The notes under the pieces were generated by a model. That model made no database searches. It worked only from the letters and a program-made list of their open reading frames with translations, and was not told the origin of the DNA. A stretch of 64,000 nt of DNA from Alysiella sp. (GTDB lineage: Bacteria; Pseudomonadota; Gammaproteobacteria; Burkholderiales; Neisseriaceae). The position numbers were made by a program, and so were the translations under genes. The stretch's first letter is position 1; each line of letters begins with the position of its first letter. Below are positions 10,778-20,359 of the stretch, piece after piece. Location of the stretch: positions 1 to 64,000 of the forward strand of contig NZ_JAUNEC010000002.1 in the NCBI RefSeq assembly GCF_030525755.1. Direction: 5' to 3'.

Positions 10778-12727
10778 ATGTTACAAAACAGCCATGACCA
10801 AGAGCAAAATGATGATGGTGAAGACGGTCGTCCATTGACACTTGAAGAACAGCGAGACCGTTTGCGTCGTTTGGTACTTTTGGGTAAAGAACGAGGTTAC
10901 ATTACTTATGCCGAAATCAATGATGCTTTGCCTGACGATATGTCAGATTCGGAACAAATTGATAATGTCGTGAATATGATACAGGGTTTGGGCATTCAAG
11001 TAACCGAAGAAGCACCCGATGCCGAAACCTTATTGATGAGTGATAACAGCGCAGGCATGACCGATGAAGATGCGGTTGCTGAAGCAGAAGCTGCTTTATC
11101 GCAAGCCGATTCTGAATTTGGTCGTACCACAGACCCTGTTCGTATGTATATGCGTGAAATGGGACAAGTGGAATTGTTATCGCGTGAAGACGAAATCAAA
11201 ATCGCCAAAGAAATTGAACATGCTTTGAAAAACATGATTCAAGCCATTTGTGCTTGTCCCAGCTCCATTGCCGAGATTTTGGCTTTGATTGAAAAAGTGA
11301 AAAAAGACGAAATTCGTGTTGATGAAGTGGTGGAAGCCATTATTGACCCAAATGAAGTCTTATTGGGTGAATTGGGTTTGGGGCATTTAGAAACGATTGC
11401 AGCGCAAAATGCCGATGAAGAAAATGATAGCGAAGACAGCATGGCAGATGACCAAGAAGACGAAGAAGCGGAAGGTACTGCAGCCATAGAAAGCCAAAAT
11501 TTGGACGAGCTTAAAGAACAGGTTTTGGCTCACTTCAAGCAAATTGAAAAAAGCCACAATCTGATGATTCGTGCTTTGGACAAAAACGGCAGCGGTCATC
11601 ATAAATACCTTGAACACCGTGATGCTATTGCACAAAAACTGTTGGAAGTGCGCTTTGCCACACGTCAGATTGAGAATTTGAGTGCCAATCTGCGTGGACG
11701 TGTAGAGCAGATTCGCAAATTGGAACGCGAAATCCGTGATATTTGTTTGGAACGCGTGAACATGGAGCGTGATTATTTTCTTGCCCATTTTATGCCCAAT
11801 GCCACCAATTTGAACTGGCTTGAAGAAGAAATGGTCAAAAATCACGCATGGAATGAAGCTTTAACACGTTTTCGCCATGCCATTTTGGAAAAACAAACCA
11901 TTATGGCAAATTTGGAAAACGAGGCACGAATTTCCATTGCGGAACTTAAAGACATCAGTAAAAATATGGTGTTAAGTGAAAAAGAAACTGCAGCAGCCAA
12001 ACAAAAAATGATTCAAGCTAACTTACGCTTGGTGATTTCCATTGCGAAAAAATACACCAATCGCGGTTTGCAATTCCTTGACTTGATTCAAGAAGGCAAT
12101 ATTGGCTTGATGAAAGCGGTAGACAAATTCGAATACCGACGTGGCTATAAATTCTCCACCTATGCAACGTGGTGGATTCGTCAAGCGATTACGCGTTCTA
12201 TTGCCGACCAAGCGCGTACCATTCGCATTCCTGTCCACATGATTGAAACGATTAACAAAATGAACCGCATTTCGCGTCAATATTTGCAAGAAACAGGTGA
12301 AGAACCCGATTCAGCAAAATTGGCGGAACTCATGGAAATGCCCGAAGACAAAATCCGTAAAATCATGAAAATCGCCAAAGAACCCATTTCTATGGAAACC
12401 CCAATCGGTGATGACGATGACAGTCATTTGGGCGATTTCATTGAAGATGTGAACAATGTGGCACCTGCTGATGCAGCAATGTATGCAGGTTTGCGCGAAG
12501 TAACCGCAGATGTCTTGGAAAGCCTGACCCCACGCGAAGCCAAAGTGTTGCGTATGCGTTTTGGTATAGATATGAACACCGACCACACATTGGAAGAAGT
12601 GGGCAAACAATTTGACGTAACCCGCGAACGCATTCGTCAAATTGAGGCCAAAGCCTTACGCAAATTGCGCCACCCCACGCGCTCCGATAAACTGAAAAGT
12701 TTCTTGGACAGCGAGGAAGGCAAATAA
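10778..12727 (+). CDS. rpoD: RNA polymerase primary sigma factor (sigma70)
   Basis: Sigma70 directs RNA polymerase to housekeeping promoters. The product is about 649 residues with region 1.1 at the N-terminus, region 1.2 ([20 protein letters not shown]), an acidic non-conserved insert near residues 210-240, region 2 ([39 protein letters not shown]) and region 4.2 ending with the helix-turn-helix [20 protein letters not shown]. In-frame ATGs exist at 10763, 10766 and 10778. I prefer 10778 because [10 protein letters not shown] aligns with neisserial N-termini and TGGG precedes it; the longer form adds MMGFS. The gene is preceded by DUS repeats and closed by a DUS hairpin. Confidence 0.96.
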   Translation: MLQNSHDQEQNDDGEDGRPLTLEEQRDRLRRLVLLGKERGYITYAEINDALPDDMSDSEQIDNVVNMIQGLGIQVTEEAPDAETLLMSDNSAGMTDEDAVAEAEAALSQADSEFGRTTDPVRMYMREMGQVELLSREDEIKIAKEIEHALKNMIQAICACPSSIAEILALIEKVKKDEIRVDEVVEAIIDPNEVLLGELGLGHLETIAAQNADEENDSEDSMADDQEDEEAEGTAAIESQNLDELKEQVLAHFKQIEKSHNLMIRALDKNGSGHHKYLEHRDAIAQKLLEVRFATRQIENLSANLRGRVEQIRKLEREIRDICLERVNMERDYFLAHFMPNATNLNWLEEEMVKNHAWNEALTRFRHAILEKQTIMANLENEARISIAELKDISKNMVLSEKETAAAKQKMIQANLRLVISIAKKYTNRGLQFLDLIQEGNIGLMKAVDKFEYRRGYKFSTYATWWIRQAITRSIADQARTIRIPVHMIETINKMNRISRQYLQETGEEPDSAKLAELMEMPEDKIRKIMKIAKEPISMETPIGDDDDSHLGDFIEDVNNVAPADAAMYAGLREVTADVLESLTPREAKVLRMRFGIDMNTDHTLEEVGKQFDVTRERIRQIEAKALRKLRHPTRSDKLKSFLDSEEGK

Positions 12728-12737
12728 GTCTATTTCA

Positions 12738-12777
12738 AAGGCTGCCTGAAACCCGCATTACGGTTTCAAGCAGCCTT
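12738..12777 (+). terminator. DUS hairpin terminator after rpoD
   Basis: AAGGCTGCCTGAAACC (12738-12753) pairs with GGTTTCAAGCAGCCTT (12762-12777), 16 bases with one mismatch and an 8-base loop, ten bases after the rpoD stop. One arm is a one-sided AGGCTGCCTGAA; the other is a degenerate copy. Confidence 0.7.
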
Positions 12778-12804
12778 ATTTCAATGAGAGTTGGAATAAG
12801 AAAA

Positions 12805-12890
12805 TACAGTCGTAGAAGTGAGAAAGCAATACAAGGCGACAATGAGGGTCGTGTACGAAGCGCACATCAGGGCGTTGGCAACACCCATAC
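12805..12890. mobile_element. Degenerate Correia-like MITE copy
   Basis: The stretch starts with a terminal-repeat-like TACAGTCGTAGAAGTGAG and contains ACAAGGCGACAA and GGCGTTGGCAAC. The same blocks, in the same order, are found at 33274-33362 and, inverted, at 24993-25097 and 26027-26133. The right terminus is not recognisable. It lies between rpoD and pyrH. Internal blocks such as CAAGGCGAC and GGCAACG are shared with the Correia elements of Neisseria as I remember them. Confidence 0.6.
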
Positions 12891-12961
12891 CGTTTATATT
12901 TTAAACGTCTCCTATTTTTATCTAGAATTCACGTTATTTAAAACATGATGCCATTTTCAGG

Positions 12962-12990
12962 CTGCCTGAAAGACCGAAAAAGCGTATAAT
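12962..12990 (+). promoter_or_regulatory. Candidate sigma70 promoter of pyrH
   Basis: A perfect -10 box TATAAT (12985-12990) lies 17 bases after a weak -35 CTGCCT (12962-12967). The -35 falls inside a DUS palindrome. The predicted RNA start is about 30 bases before the pyrH ATG. Confidence 0.55.
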
Positions 12991-13026
12991 CCGCGCCGTT
13001 TATCCACAGCAGGCAAAGGTCAAATC

Positions 13027-13740
13027 ATGAGCATCAAATACAAACGCATTCTGTTAAAACTGTCGGGCGAATCACTAATGGGTAATGACCCATTTGGCAT
13101 CAACCGTGAAACCATTATGGCAATTGTGGGGCAAGTCAAAGAAGTGGTAGATTTGGGTGTGGAAGTCGGCATTGTGGTTGGTGGTGGCAACATCTTTCGC
13201 GGCGTTTCTGCTCAAGCTGGCAGTATGGACAGAGCGACAGCCGATTACATGGGTATGCTCGCTACCGTGATGAACGCCTTGGCACTCAAAGACGCATTTG
13301 AAAGTTTGGGTACTAAAGCGCGTGTGCAATCCGCTCTTTCTATGCAGCAAATTGCCGAAACTTATGCTCGTCCCAAAGCCATTCAATATTTGGAAGAAGG
13401 CAAAGTGGTCATTTTTGCCGCAGGCACGGGCAATCCATTCTTTACGACCGATACGGCTGCTGCCTTGCGTGGGGCAGAAATGGGTTGTGAAGTCATGATG
13501 AAAGCGACCAATGTGGACGGTATTTACACCGCTGACCCGAAAAAAGACGCAACAGCTACGCGTTATCAATCGGTCACTTTTGAAGAAGCCATTCAGAGAA
13601 AACTTAAAGTCATGGATACCACTGCGTTTACTTTGTGCCAAGAACGCAATCTCAATATTGTCGTATTTGGTATTCAAAAAGCAGGTGCACTCAAACGCAT
13701 TGTTTTGGGTGAAGACGAAGGCACATTGGTGCACAATTAA
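13027..13740 (+). CDS. pyrH: UMP kinase
   Basis: PyrH phosphorylates UMP to UDP in pyrimidine nucleotide synthesis and is a hexameric amino-acid-kinase-fold enzyme. The 237-residue product has the N-terminal [12 protein letters not shown], the glycine-rich [12 protein letters not shown], and the UMP-site region [20 protein letters not shown]. Length is normal. The ATG follows AAAGG. In many bacteria it sits with rpsB-tsf-frr; here it is alone, with a BolA gene 116 bases downstream. Confidence 0.97.
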   Translation: MSIKYKRILLKLSGESLMGNDPFGINRETIMAIVGQVKEVVDLGVEVGIVVGGGNIFRGVSAQAGSMDRATADYMGMLATVMNALALKDAFESLGTKARVQSALSMQQIAETYARPKAIQYLEEGKVVIFAAGTGNPFFTTDTAAALRGAEMGCEVMMKATNVDGIYTADPKKDATATRYQSVTFEEAIQRKLKVMDTTAFTLCQERNLNIVVFGIQKAGALKRIVLGEDEGTLVHN

Positions 13741-13856
13741 CAACCTACATTCGTTTATTAATTTAACGAATACATCTTGACCCGTTCAAGTTTTGAGTTT
13801 GTCGCAATTTTTTCAGGCAGCCTCAATACCACAATCATTCAAAAATAGGACAACAA

Positions 13857-14105
13857 ATGCTGACAACCGAGCAAGTCAAACACATGATAGAACGCGTAAC
13901 ACCTTGTGAATACATAGAAGTGGAGGGCGATGGACACCACTTTTTTGCGGTAATCGTTTCATCATCTTTTGAGGGTAAGCCACGTTTGGCGCGCCATCGT
14001 CTGATTAAAGACGGTTTGGCAGACAAACTTGCCAGCAATGAATTACATGCCTTATCCATCAGCGTTGCTGCCACACCCACAGAATGGGCAGCCAAGCAAG
14101 CATAA
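13857..14105 (+). CDS. BolA/IbaG-family protein
   Basis: A small 82-residue protein of the BolA family, which usually partners monothiol glutaredoxins in iron-sulfur trafficking. The family core is visible: EYIEVEGDGHHFFAVIVSS near residues 18-36, then the RHRLIKDGLADKLASNELHA helix region. The short length and the GDGHHF motif fit the IbaG (YrbA) subgroup better than BolA itself. A DUS lies in the 5' gap. Confidence 0.88.
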   Translation: MLTTEQVKHMIERVTPCEYIEVEGDGHHFFAVIVSSSFEGKPRLARHRLIKDGLADKLASNELHALSISVAATPTEWAAKQA

Positions 14106-14132
14106 TTGTGCTTTCAGGCAGCCTAATAAAAT

Positions 14133-14169
14133 GCCGTTTCCCACGATGTCGTCATATTGTGGGGACGGC
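14133..14169 (+). terminator. Hairpin after the BolA-family gene
   Basis: GCCGTTTCCCAC (14133-14144) can pair with GTGGGGACGGC (14159-14169) with small mismatches. A mixed T-rich stretch (GTTTGAATTTT) follows. It separates the BolA-family gene from the aldehyde dehydrogenase promoter. Confidence 0.5.
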
Positions 14170-14185
14170 GTTTGAATTTTATGCC

Positions 14186-14214
14186 TTGTCAAAGAATAAA
14201 TATTCTTTTATGAT
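14186..14214 (+). promoter_or_regulatory. Promoter with an embedded dyad operator for aldehyde dehydrogenase
   Basis: TTGTCA (14186-14191) and TATGAT (14209-14214) are spaced by 17 bases, close to the sigma70 consensus. The spacer itself is the perfect dyad AAAGAAT-AAAT-ATTCTTT (14191-14208), so a dimeric regulator could bind exactly between the two boxes. About 110 bases of leader follow before the gene. Confidence 0.7.
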
Positions 14215-14329
14215 GACTTAACCGAGCTGATTGAACCCAAAGTTTGGTCGGTAGGTTGCTGTTTTGGTTGTAGTTTCATTGATTTACCATTTATTTTAAA
14301 CAATTGATGAGTTCATGAAAGGACGTGCT

Positions 14330-15841
14330 ATGCGTTACGCCAATCCAAATACTGACGGTGCAAAAGTCAATTTCAAAGCAAAATACGAAAACTTCATCGG
14401 TGGCAAATGGATTGCCCCTGTGGACGGTGTGTATTTTGACAACATCTCGCCTGTGGACGGCAAAGTTTTCACCCAAGTCCCCAAATCCAATCACAAAGAC
14501 ATCGAACTCGCACTGGACGCAGCCCATGCCGCAGCCCCTGCGTGGAACAAATCATCGCCCACCGAGCGTTCTAATTTGTTGCTGAAAATTGCCGACCGCT
14601 TGGAGCAAAATCTGGAAACGCTTGCCGTTGCCGAAACTTGGGAAAACGGCAAGCCCATTCGCGAAACGCTGGCTGCCGACATTCCGCTTGCAATTGACCA
14701 TTTCCGCTATTTTGCAGGCTGCATTCGCGCCCAAGAAGGCACCATCAGCCAAATTGACGAAGACACAGTCGCCTATCATTTTCACGAACCCATTGGCGTA
14801 GTAGGGCAAATCATTCCTTGGAACTTCCCCATTTTAATGGCAGCGTGGAAAATTGCCCCAGCTTTGGCAGCAGGCAATTGCATCGTGTTGAAACCTGCCG
14901 AACAAACCCCGTCCAGCATTTTGGTTTTGGTGGAATTAATTGAAGATTTGCTGCCAGCAGGTGTGTTGAACGTGGTAAACGGCTTTGGCAAAGAAGTAGG
15001 CGAACCATTGGCGACCAATCCGCGCATTGGCAAAATCGCGTTTACGGGTTCAACCGAAATCGGTCAAAAAATCATGGAATACGCCACGCAAAACATCATT
15101 CCCGTTACGCTGGAATTGGGTGGCAAATCCCCCAACATTTTCTTTGCAGATGTAATGGACAAAGACGATGAATTTTTGGATAAAGCATTAGAAGGCTTTG
15201 CCATGTTCGCGCTGAATCAAGGCGAAGTTTGCACCTGTCCATCTCGCGCATTGGTTCACGAATCCATCGCAGAGGAATTTTTGAAAAAAGCCGTTGAACG
15301 CGTGAAAAAAATCAAGACAGGACACCCACTTGATACCGACACGATGGTCGGCGCACAAGCCAGCCAAGAGCAGCAAGACAAAATCTTGGGTTGCATTGCC
15401 AAAGGCAAAGCAGAAGGTGCAGAAGTCCTGACAGGTGGTGGCGCACGCCAAGAAATTGACGGTGGATTTTACATTGAACCGACCATTTTCAAAGGTCATA
15501 ACAAAATGGAAATCTTCCAAGAAGAAATTTTTGGTCCTGTGTTGTCCGTAACCACGTTCAAAGATTTTGACGAGTCAATCGCCATTGCCAATGACACCAT
15601 GTATGGTTTGGGCGCAGGTGTGTGGTCGCGCGATGGCAGCATCGCCTATCGTGCAGGACGCGCCATTCAAGCGGGTCGCGTGTGGACAAACTGTTACCAC
15701 ATCTACCCAGCCCATGCAGCATTTGGTGGCTACAAAAAATCAGGCATTGGGCGCGAAACCCACAAAATGATGCTCGGACACTACCAACAAACCAAAAACC
15801 TGTTGGTCAGCTACTCACCAAAAGCATTGGGTTTTTTCTAA
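14330..15841 (+). CDS. NAD(P)-dependent aldehyde dehydrogenase
   Basis: A 503-residue aldehyde dehydrogenase that oxidises an aldehyde to the acid with NAD(P). Seen are the cofactor segment [16 protein letters not shown], the glycine motif FTGSTEIGQ, the catalytic glutamate motif [10 protein letters not shown] and the catalytic cysteine in [11 protein letters not shown]. The doublet NQGEVC resembles the ExaC/AldB (acetaldehyde, ethanol-linked) group. The start ATG at 14330 lies behind AAAGGA; the in-frame ATG at 14315 has no binding site. It appears monocistronic, with its own promoter and a strong terminator. The substrate is not determined by sequence. Confidence 0.92.
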   Translation: MRYANPNTDGAKVNFKAKYENFIGGKWIAPVDGVYFDNISPVDGKVFTQVPKSNHKDIELALDAAHAAAPAWNKSSPTERSNLLLKIADRLEQNLETLAVAETWENGKPIRETLAADIPLAIDHFRYFAGCIRAQEGTISQIDEDTVAYHFHEPIGVVGQIIPWNFPILMAAWKIAPALAAGNCIVLKPAEQTPSSILVLVELIEDLLPAGVLNVVNGFGKEVGEPLATNPRIGKIAFTGSTEIGQKIMEYATQNIIPVTLELGGKSPNIFFADVMDKDDEFLDKALEGFAMFALNQGEVCTCPSRALVHESIAEEFLKKAVERVKKIKTGHPLDTDTMVGAQASQEQQDKILGCIAKGKAEGAEVLTGGGARQEIDGGFYIEPTIFKGHNKMEIFQEEIFGPVLSVTTFKDFDESIAIANDTMYGLGAGVWSRDGSIAYRAGRAIQAGRVWTNCYHIYPAHAAFGGYKKSGIGRETHKMMLGHYQQTKNLLVSYSPKALGFF

Positions 15842-15884
15842 ATTTTCAGGCAGCCTGAAAGCAGGATAAAACTTAAAATAGCAG

Positions 15885-15912
15885 GGGCGGATTTCATATC
15901 CGCCCTTTTTTT
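15885..15912 (+). terminator. Rho-independent terminator after aldehyde dehydrogenase
   Basis: GGGCGGAT (15885-15892) pairs with ATCCGCCC (15898-15905) around TTCAT, followed by seven T. A DUS palindrome at 15843-15860 precedes it. From 15913 to 16096 there is no gene; the stretch holds one AGGTAGCCTGAA variant near 15970 and one DUS palindrome near 16064. Confidence 0.85.
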
Positions 15913-16096
15913 ATCGTTTCAACATCGCAAACCCTTGCACACAGCATGAAAAATACACCGAAAAAAGTACAGGTAGCCTGAAAACAAAAAAACAGTTCAT
16001 CTCAGCCACAGACGTAGCGTTGCACAGCCAAACCTACGCTCAAAATGGCAACACCCATAAATTTCAGGCAGCCTGAAAGATATTTACAATAAGTCC

Positions 16097-16125
16097 TTGC
16101 AAACATAAAAGATTGATTATATAAT
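16097..16125 (+). promoter_or_regulatory. Strong sigma70 promoter of the spc operon
   Basis: TTGCAA (16097-16102), a 17-base spacer and a perfect TATAAT (16120-16125). It explains how rplN onward can be expressed without the upstream S10 operon genes. Predicted transcription starts near 16132. Confidence 0.85.
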
Positions 16126-16134
16126 TCGCAACTT

Positions 16135-16249
16135 CTTTCGGCTCTGTCGCAGAGCATCTTCCCTTCGGGGCCAAGACTGGTTTACTAGAACCGCAAGGTT
16201 TCAGCCTAGTCCGAATGTCAAACTTAAGATGTGTCGGGCAAGCTGAAAG
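16135..16249 (+). ncRNA. Structured 5' leader before rplN (candidate cis-regulatory RNA)
   Basis: The leader folds by eye into a multibranched unit. CTTTCG (16135-16140) pairs with TGAAAG (16244-16249) as a closing helix. GCTCTG-TCG-CAGAGC forms a hairpin at 16141-16155. CCC-TTCG-GGG forms a tetraloop hairpin at 16161-16170. GACTGG (16175-16180) pairs with CCTAGTC (16205-16211, one bulge) around an inner AACC-GCAA-GGTT stem with a GNRA loop. I do not recognise the family. Position and structure suggest ribosomal-protein feedback or another cis-acting role; this is inference. Confidence 0.6.
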
Positions 16250-16285
16250 TGGTAAATTAAGTTGGATTTAAATAAGGTTATTAAC

Positions 16286-16660
16286 ATGATTCAAATGCAG
16301 ACCATCTTGGATGTGGCTGATAACTCTGGTGCGCGTCGCGTAATGTGCATCAAAGTATTGGGTGGCTCCAAGCGTCGCTACGCTAGCGTTGGCGACATCA
16401 TTAAAGTGGCAGTAAAAGATGCTGCTCCTCGTGGGCGCGTGAAAAAGGGTGATGTTTATAATGCAGTTGTGGTTCGTACCGCAAGAGGCATTCGTCGTCC
16501 CGATGGCGCGTTGATTAAATTTGACAACAACGCAGCCGTATTGTTGAACAATAAATTAGAGCCTATGGGTACTCGTATTTTCGGACCGGTAACACGCGAA
16601 TTGCGTAGTGGTCGCGAAAGTTTTATGAAAATTGTTTCATTGGCACCTGAAGTGCTGTAA
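16286..16660 (+). CDS. rplN: 50S ribosomal protein L14
   Basis: L14 binds 23S rRNA at the subunit interface. The product is 124 residues from the ATG at 16286 ([19 protein letters not shown]), behind AAGG with 8 bases spacing. An in-frame start at 16262 would add eight residues not found in the family. Compared with E. coli L14 (ending RELRSEKFMKI) this protein reads [13 protein letters not shown], two residues longer near the C-terminus. It is the first gene of this ribosomal block: rpsQ and rpmC are not upstream. Confidence 0.97.
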   Translation: MIQMQTILDVADNSGARRVMCIKVLGGSKRRYASVGDIIKVAVKDAAPRGRVKKGDVYNAVVVRTARGIRRPDGALIKFDNNAAVLLNNKLEPMGTRIFGPVTRELRSGRESFMKIVSLAPEVL

Positions 16661-16680
16661 GTAATTAGAAAGGTTAGACA

Positions 16681-17019
16681 ATGAACAAAATCATTAAAGG
16701 CGACCAAGTAATCGTGATTGCTGGTAAAGACAAAGGTAAACAAGGTCAAGTTGTTCGCGTATTGGGCGACAAAGTTGTGGTAGAAGGCGTAAACATCGTA
16801 AAACGCCATCAAAAACCCAATCCCATGCGTGGTATTGAAGGTGGCATCATCACCAAAGAAATGCCTTTGGCAATTTCCAATGTGGCGATTTTTAATCCAG
16901 AAACCCAAAAAGCAGACCGTGTCGGTATTAAATTGGTTGAAGGCGAAGGCAAAGTAAAACGCGTTCGCGTATTTAAATCAAATGGTGCAGAAGTGCCTGC
17001 TCCGAGCAAAGGTGAATAA
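16681..17019 (+). CDS. rplX: 50S ribosomal protein L24
   Basis: L24 is an assembly-initiator protein of the large subunit. The 112-residue product has the KOW segment near its start ([19 protein letters not shown]) and the family block [11 protein letters not shown]. It follows rplN by 20 bases and ends two bases before rplE. Confidence 0.97.
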   Translation: MNKIIKGDQVIVIAGKDKGKQGQVVRVLGDKVVVEGVNIVKRHQKPNPMRGIEGGIITKEMPLAISNVAIFNPETQKADRVGIKLVEGEGKVKRVRVFKSNGAEVPAPSKGE

Positions 17020-17021
17020 AC

Positions 17022-17561
17022 ATGGCACGTTTACAAGAATACTATAAAAACACCGTTGTACCAGAATTGATGAAACAATTCGGTTACAAATCCATCATGG
17101 AAGTACCCCGTATTGAAAAAATCACGTTGAATATGGGTGTGGGCGAAGCAGTTGCCGACAAAAAAGTGATGGAACACGCCGTAAACGATTTGCAAAAAAT
17201 CGCAGGTCAAAAACCCGTTGTTACCGTAGCACGCAAATCCATTGCAGGCTTTAAAATCCGTGATAACTACCCCGTAGGTTGCAAAGTAACTTTGCGCCGT
17301 GAACGCATGTTTGAATTTTTAGACCGCTTGGTAACGATTGCATTGCCTCGTGTACGCGACTTCCGTGGCGTGAGCGGCAAATCATTTGACGGTCGCGGTA
17401 ACTACAACATGGGTGTGCGCGAACAAATCATTTTCCCCGAAATTGAGTACGATAAAATTGATGCGTTGCGCGGTTTGAACATCACCATCACCACCACGGC
17501 TAAAACGGACGAAGAAGCGAAAGCTTTGTTGTCATTGTTTAAATTCCCATTTAAAGGTTAA
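17022..17561 (+). CDS. rplE: 50S ribosomal protein L5
   Basis: L5 binds 5S rRNA and contacts the P-site tRNA region. The 179-residue product shows the family N-terminus ([18 protein letters not shown]) and the block [20 protein letters not shown]. It starts two bases after rplX and ends two bases before rpsN, which implies tight translational coupling. In E. coli the S8 control site lies around this gene; no such site was resolved here. Confidence 0.97.
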   Translation: MARLQEYYKNTVVPELMKQFGYKSIMEVPRIEKITLNMGVGEAVADKKVMEHAVNDLQKIAGQKPVVTVARKSIAGFKIRDNYPVGCKVTLRRERMFEFLDRLVTIALPRVRDFRGVSGKSFDGRGNYNMGVREQIIFPEIEYDKIDALRGLNITITTTAKTDEEAKALLSLFKFPFKG

Positions 17562-17563
17562 TC

Positions 17564-17869
17564 ATGGCTAAGAAAGCACTTATTAATCGTGATGCAAAGC
17601 GTGTTGCTTTGGCGAAAAAATACGCAGCAAAACGCGCTGCCATTTTTGCCATCATCAATGATGCAAACGCAACCGATGAAGCGCGTTTCGAAGCGCGTTT
17701 GAAACTGCAATCCATTCCTCGCAATGCTGCTCCTGTGCGCCAACGTCGCCGTTGCGCCATCACAGGTCGCCCACGCGGTGTGTTCCGCAAATTCGGTTTG
17801 GGTCGTATTAAAATCCGTGAAATCGCCATGCGTGGCGCCATTCCGGGTGTGATTAAAGCCTCTTGGTAA
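17564..17869 (+). CDS. rpsN: 30S ribosomal protein S14 (zinc-free type)
   Basis: S14 helps assemble the 30S head. At 101 residues and without the CxxC pairs of the short zinc form, this is the long zinc-independent type. The motif [20 protein letters not shown] and the end IPGVIKASW are diagnostic. Confidence 0.97.
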   Translation: MAKKALINRDAKRVALAKKYAAKRAAIFAIINDANATDEARFEARLKLQSIPRNAAPVRQRRRCAITGRPRGVFRKFGLGRIKIREIAMRGAIPGVIKASW

Positions 17870-17883
17870 TAGGAGTAGAAAAA

Positions 17884-18276
17884 ATGAGTATGCATGATCC
17901 TATTTCCGATATGTTGACCCGTATCCGTAATGCCCAACGCTCTAATAAAGTGGCTGTGGCGATGCCTTCTTCAAAATTAAAATGCGCAATTGCCAAAGTT
18001 TTGAAAGAAGAGGGTTATATCGAAGATTTTGCTGTATCTGCTGATGCAAAACCTGTATTGAACATCACTTTGAAATACTATGCAGGTCGCCCCGTAATTG
18101 AACAAATTAAACGCGTTTCACGCCCTGGTTTGCGTGTTTACAAAGGCTCTGACGAAATCCCTGCTGTGATGAACGGCTTGGGCGTTGCCATTGTCAGCAC
18201 ATCAAAAGGTGTGATGACCGACCGTAAAGCGCGCGCTGCTGGTATCGGCGGTGAATTGCTGTGCATTGTTGCCTAA
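17884..18276 (+). CDS. rpsH: 30S ribosomal protein S8
   Basis: S8 organises the central domain of 16S rRNA and is the usual repressor of the spc operon. The product is 130 residues from the ATG at 17884 ([18 protein letters not shown]), behind AGGAG. An in-frame upstream start at 17863 overlaps rpsN and was rejected. The C-terminal block [20 protein letters not shown] is typical. Confidence 0.97.
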   Translation: MSMHDPISDMLTRIRNAQRSNKVAVAMPSSKLKCAIAKVLKEEGYIEDFAVSADAKPVLNITLKYYAGRPVIEQIKRVSRPGLRVYKGSDEIPAVMNGLGVAIVSTSKGVMTDRKARAAGIGGELLCIVA

Positions 18277-18291
18277 TAGGAGAGTTGAACG

Positions 18292-18825
18292 ATGTCTCGC
18301 GTAGCGAAAAATCCAGTAACTGTTCCTGCTGGCGTAGAAGTAAACATTGGAACAGATGTGTTTACCGTAAAAGGTAAAAACGGTACTTTGACCTTGCCTT
18401 TGAAAGGCGATGTGAAAATTGAGTTGAACGATGGCACTTTGACCTTTCAGGCTGCCAACGAAAGCAAACACGCTGCTGCCATGTCTGGCACAGTACGCGC
18501 TTTGGTTGCCAATATGGTTAAAGGCGTTTCCGAAGGCTTTGAGAAAAAATTGCAATTGGTTGGCGTGGGTTACCGCGCACAGGCTCAGGGTAATGTGTTG
18601 AACCTGTCTTTGGGTTTCTCTCACCCTGTCAACCACACCATGCCTGCTGGCGTGAGTGTTGCCACCCCTTCTCAAACCGAAATCGTTTTGACTGGTGCAG
18701 ACAAACAAGCTGTGGGTCAAGTGGCTGCTGAAATTCGTGCTTACCGCGCACCCGAGCCTTACAAAGGCAAAGGTATTCGCTATGCTGGCGAAGTGGTTGT
18801 CATGAAAGAAGCTAAGAAGAAATAA
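18292..18825 (+). CDS. rplF: 50S ribosomal protein L6
   Basis: L6 lies near the factor-binding site of the large subunit. The 177-residue product begins [15 protein letters not shown] and ends with the conserved [20 protein letters not shown]. The start follows GGAGAG. Confidence 0.97.
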   Translation: MSRVAKNPVTVPAGVEVNIGTDVFTVKGKNGTLTLPLKGDVKIELNDGTLTFQAANESKHAAAMSGTVRALVANMVKGVSEGFEKKLQLVGVGYRAQAQGNVLNLSLGFSHPVNHTMPAGVSVATPSQTEIVLTGADKQAVGQVAAEIRAYRAPEPYKGKGIRYAGEVVVMKEAKKK

Positions 18826-18839
18826 TTGAGGCTGTAACC

Positions 18840-19193
18840 ATGAATAAAAAAATCGCAAGATTGCGCCGCGCCCGCAAAACCCGTGCGCGTATCGCAGATT
18901 TGAAAATGGTGCGTTTGTGCGTATTCCGCACCAACAGCCATATTTATGCTCAAATCATCAGTGCCGAAGGCGACAAAGTTTTGGCTTCTGCTTCTACCGT
19001 TGAAGCCGAAGTGCGTGGCAGCCTGAAAAATGGCGGCAACACCGAAGCGGCTGCCGTAGTGGGCAAACGCATCGCCGAAAAAGCCAAAGCGGCTGGCATT
19101 GAAAAAGTGGCTTTTGACCGTTCAGGTTTTCAATATCACGGTCGCGTGAAAGCTTTGGCTGAGGCTGCCCGTGAAAACGGTTTGAGCTTCTAA
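18840..19193 (+). CDS. rplR: 50S ribosomal protein L18
   Basis: L18 binds 5S rRNA together with L5 and L25. The 117-residue product has the basic N-terminus [10 protein letters not shown] and the family end [20 protein letters not shown]. The in-frame peptide GSLKN near residue 62 is encoded by GGCAGCCTGAAAA, a partial DUS. Confidence 0.97.
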   Translation: MNKKIARLRRARKTRARIADLKMVRLCVFRTNSHIYAQIISAEGDKVLASASTVEAEVRGSLKNGGNTEAAAVVGKRIAEKAKAAGIEKVAFDRSGFQYHGRVKALAEAARENGLSF

Positions 19194-19213
19194 GAAAGAT
19201 TTTGGAGACCAAA

Positions 19214-19732
19214 ATGGCAAAACATGAAACAGAAGAACGCGGCGACGGCTTAATTGAAAAAATGGTTGCCGTAAACCGCGTAACCAAAGTGGTTAAAGGT
19301 GGTCGCATTATGGCGTTCTCCGCTTTAACCGTAGTGGGTGATGGCGATGGTCGCATTGGTATGGGTAAAGGCAAATCTCGTGAAGTGCCTGTTGCCGTAC
19401 AAAAAGCCATGGACCAAGCACGCCGCAATATGATTCGCGTACCTTTGAAAAACGGTACCATTCATCACGAAGTAATGGGTAAACATGGTGCAACGCGCGT
19501 CTTCATGCAGCCTGCCAAAGAAGGTAGCGGTGTGAAAGCGGGTGGTCCAATGCGTTTGGTATTTGATGCTTTGGGCGTACACAATATTTCTGCAAAAGTA
19601 CACGGTTCAACCAATCCTTACAACATCGTTCGTGCAACTTTGGACGCTTTGTCTAAATTGTACACGCCTGCTGAAATTGCAGCGAAACGTGGTTTGACCG
19701 TAGAAGAAATTTTGGGAGCAAACCATGAGTGA
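19214..19732 (+). CDS. rpsE: 30S ribosomal protein S5
   Basis: S5 acts in decoding accuracy and mRNA unwinding. The product is 172 residues from the ATG at 19214 ([20 protein letters not shown]), behind GGAG; a TTG at 19202 would give a spurious extension. The S5 double-strand RNA-binding block ([18 protein letters not shown]) and the [14 protein letters not shown] turn are seen. Its last codons overlap the start of rpmD by eight bases. Confidence 0.97.
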   Translation: MAKHETEERGDGLIEKMVAVNRVTKVVKGGRIMAFSALTVVGDGDGRIGMGKGKSREVPVAVQKAMDQARRNMIRVPLKNGTIHHEVMGKHGATRVFMQPAKEGSGVKAGGPMRLVFDALGVHNISAKVHGSTNPYNIVRATLDALSKLYTPAEIAAKRGLTVEEILGANHE

Positions 19733-19910
19733 GCAAAAAAAGATTAAAGTAACTTTGGCAAAAAGTTTGATTGGCACGATTGAATCTCACCGCGCTTGTG
19801 CGCGTGGCTTGGGTTTGCGTCGCCGCGAACACACTGTTGAAGTGCTGGATACCCCTGCAAACCGTGGCATGATTAACAAAATTCGCTACTTGTTGAAAGT
19901 GGAGGGTTAA
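19725..19910 (+). CDS. rpmD: 50S ribosomal protein L30
   Basis: A 61-residue L30 of the short bacterial type, with [20 protein letters not shown] and [15 protein letters not shown]. The ATG overlaps the rpsE stop, so reinitiation is likely. Confidence 0.96.
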   Translation: MSEQKKIKVTLAKSLIGTIESHRACARGLGLRRREHTVEVLDTPANRGMINKIRYLLKVEG

Positions 19911-19914
19911 GATA

Positions 19915-20349
19915 ATGTTTTTGAATACAATTCAACCTGCCGAAGGTGCAACTCATGCGGCTCGCCGCGTAGGTCGCGGTATCGGTAGCGGTATCGGTAA
20001 AACAGGCGGTCGCGGTCATAAAGGTCAAAAAAGCCGTGCAGGTGGCTACCACAAAGTAGGCTTTGAAGGCGGTCAAATGCCTTTACAACGCCGTTTGCCC
20101 AAACGCGGTTTCAATTCCATGACTGCTGCATTCAACGCCGAAGTTCGTTTGAGCGAATTGAATGCGATTGCGGTTGATGAAATTGATGTATTGACTTTGA
20201 AACAAGCTGGTTTGGTTGCGGCAAATGCCCAAGTGGTGAAAATCATCGCTTCAGGCAGCCTGAACAAAGCCGTTACCCTGAAAGGCATTAAAGCCACCAA
20301 GGGTGCAAAAGCTGCGATTGAAGCGGCTGGTGGCAAAGTAGAAGAATAA
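19915..20349 (+). CDS. rplO: 50S ribosomal protein L15
   Basis: L15 is a late-assembling large-subunit protein. The 144-residue product has the glycine-rich basic N-terminus ([20 protein letters not shown]) and [18 protein letters not shown] near-DUS within the gene (TTCAGGCAGCCTGAAC, about 20250) is read as SGSLN. It begins four bases after rpmD. Confidence 0.97.
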   Translation: MFLNTIQPAEGATHAARRVGRGIGSGIGKTGGRGHKGQKSRAGGYHKVGFEGGQMPLQRRLPKRGFNSMTAAFNAEVRLSELNAIAVDEIDVLTLKQAGLVAANAQVVKIIASGSLNKAVTLKGIKATKGAKAAIEAAGGKVEE

Positions 20350-20359
20350 GGCGGCAGTA

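Noticed and set aside
16135..16249. tRNA or RNase P RNA as explanation of the rplN leader
   Set aside because: No acceptor/T-arm pattern and none of the conserved RNase P segments are present; the hairpins fit a leader better.
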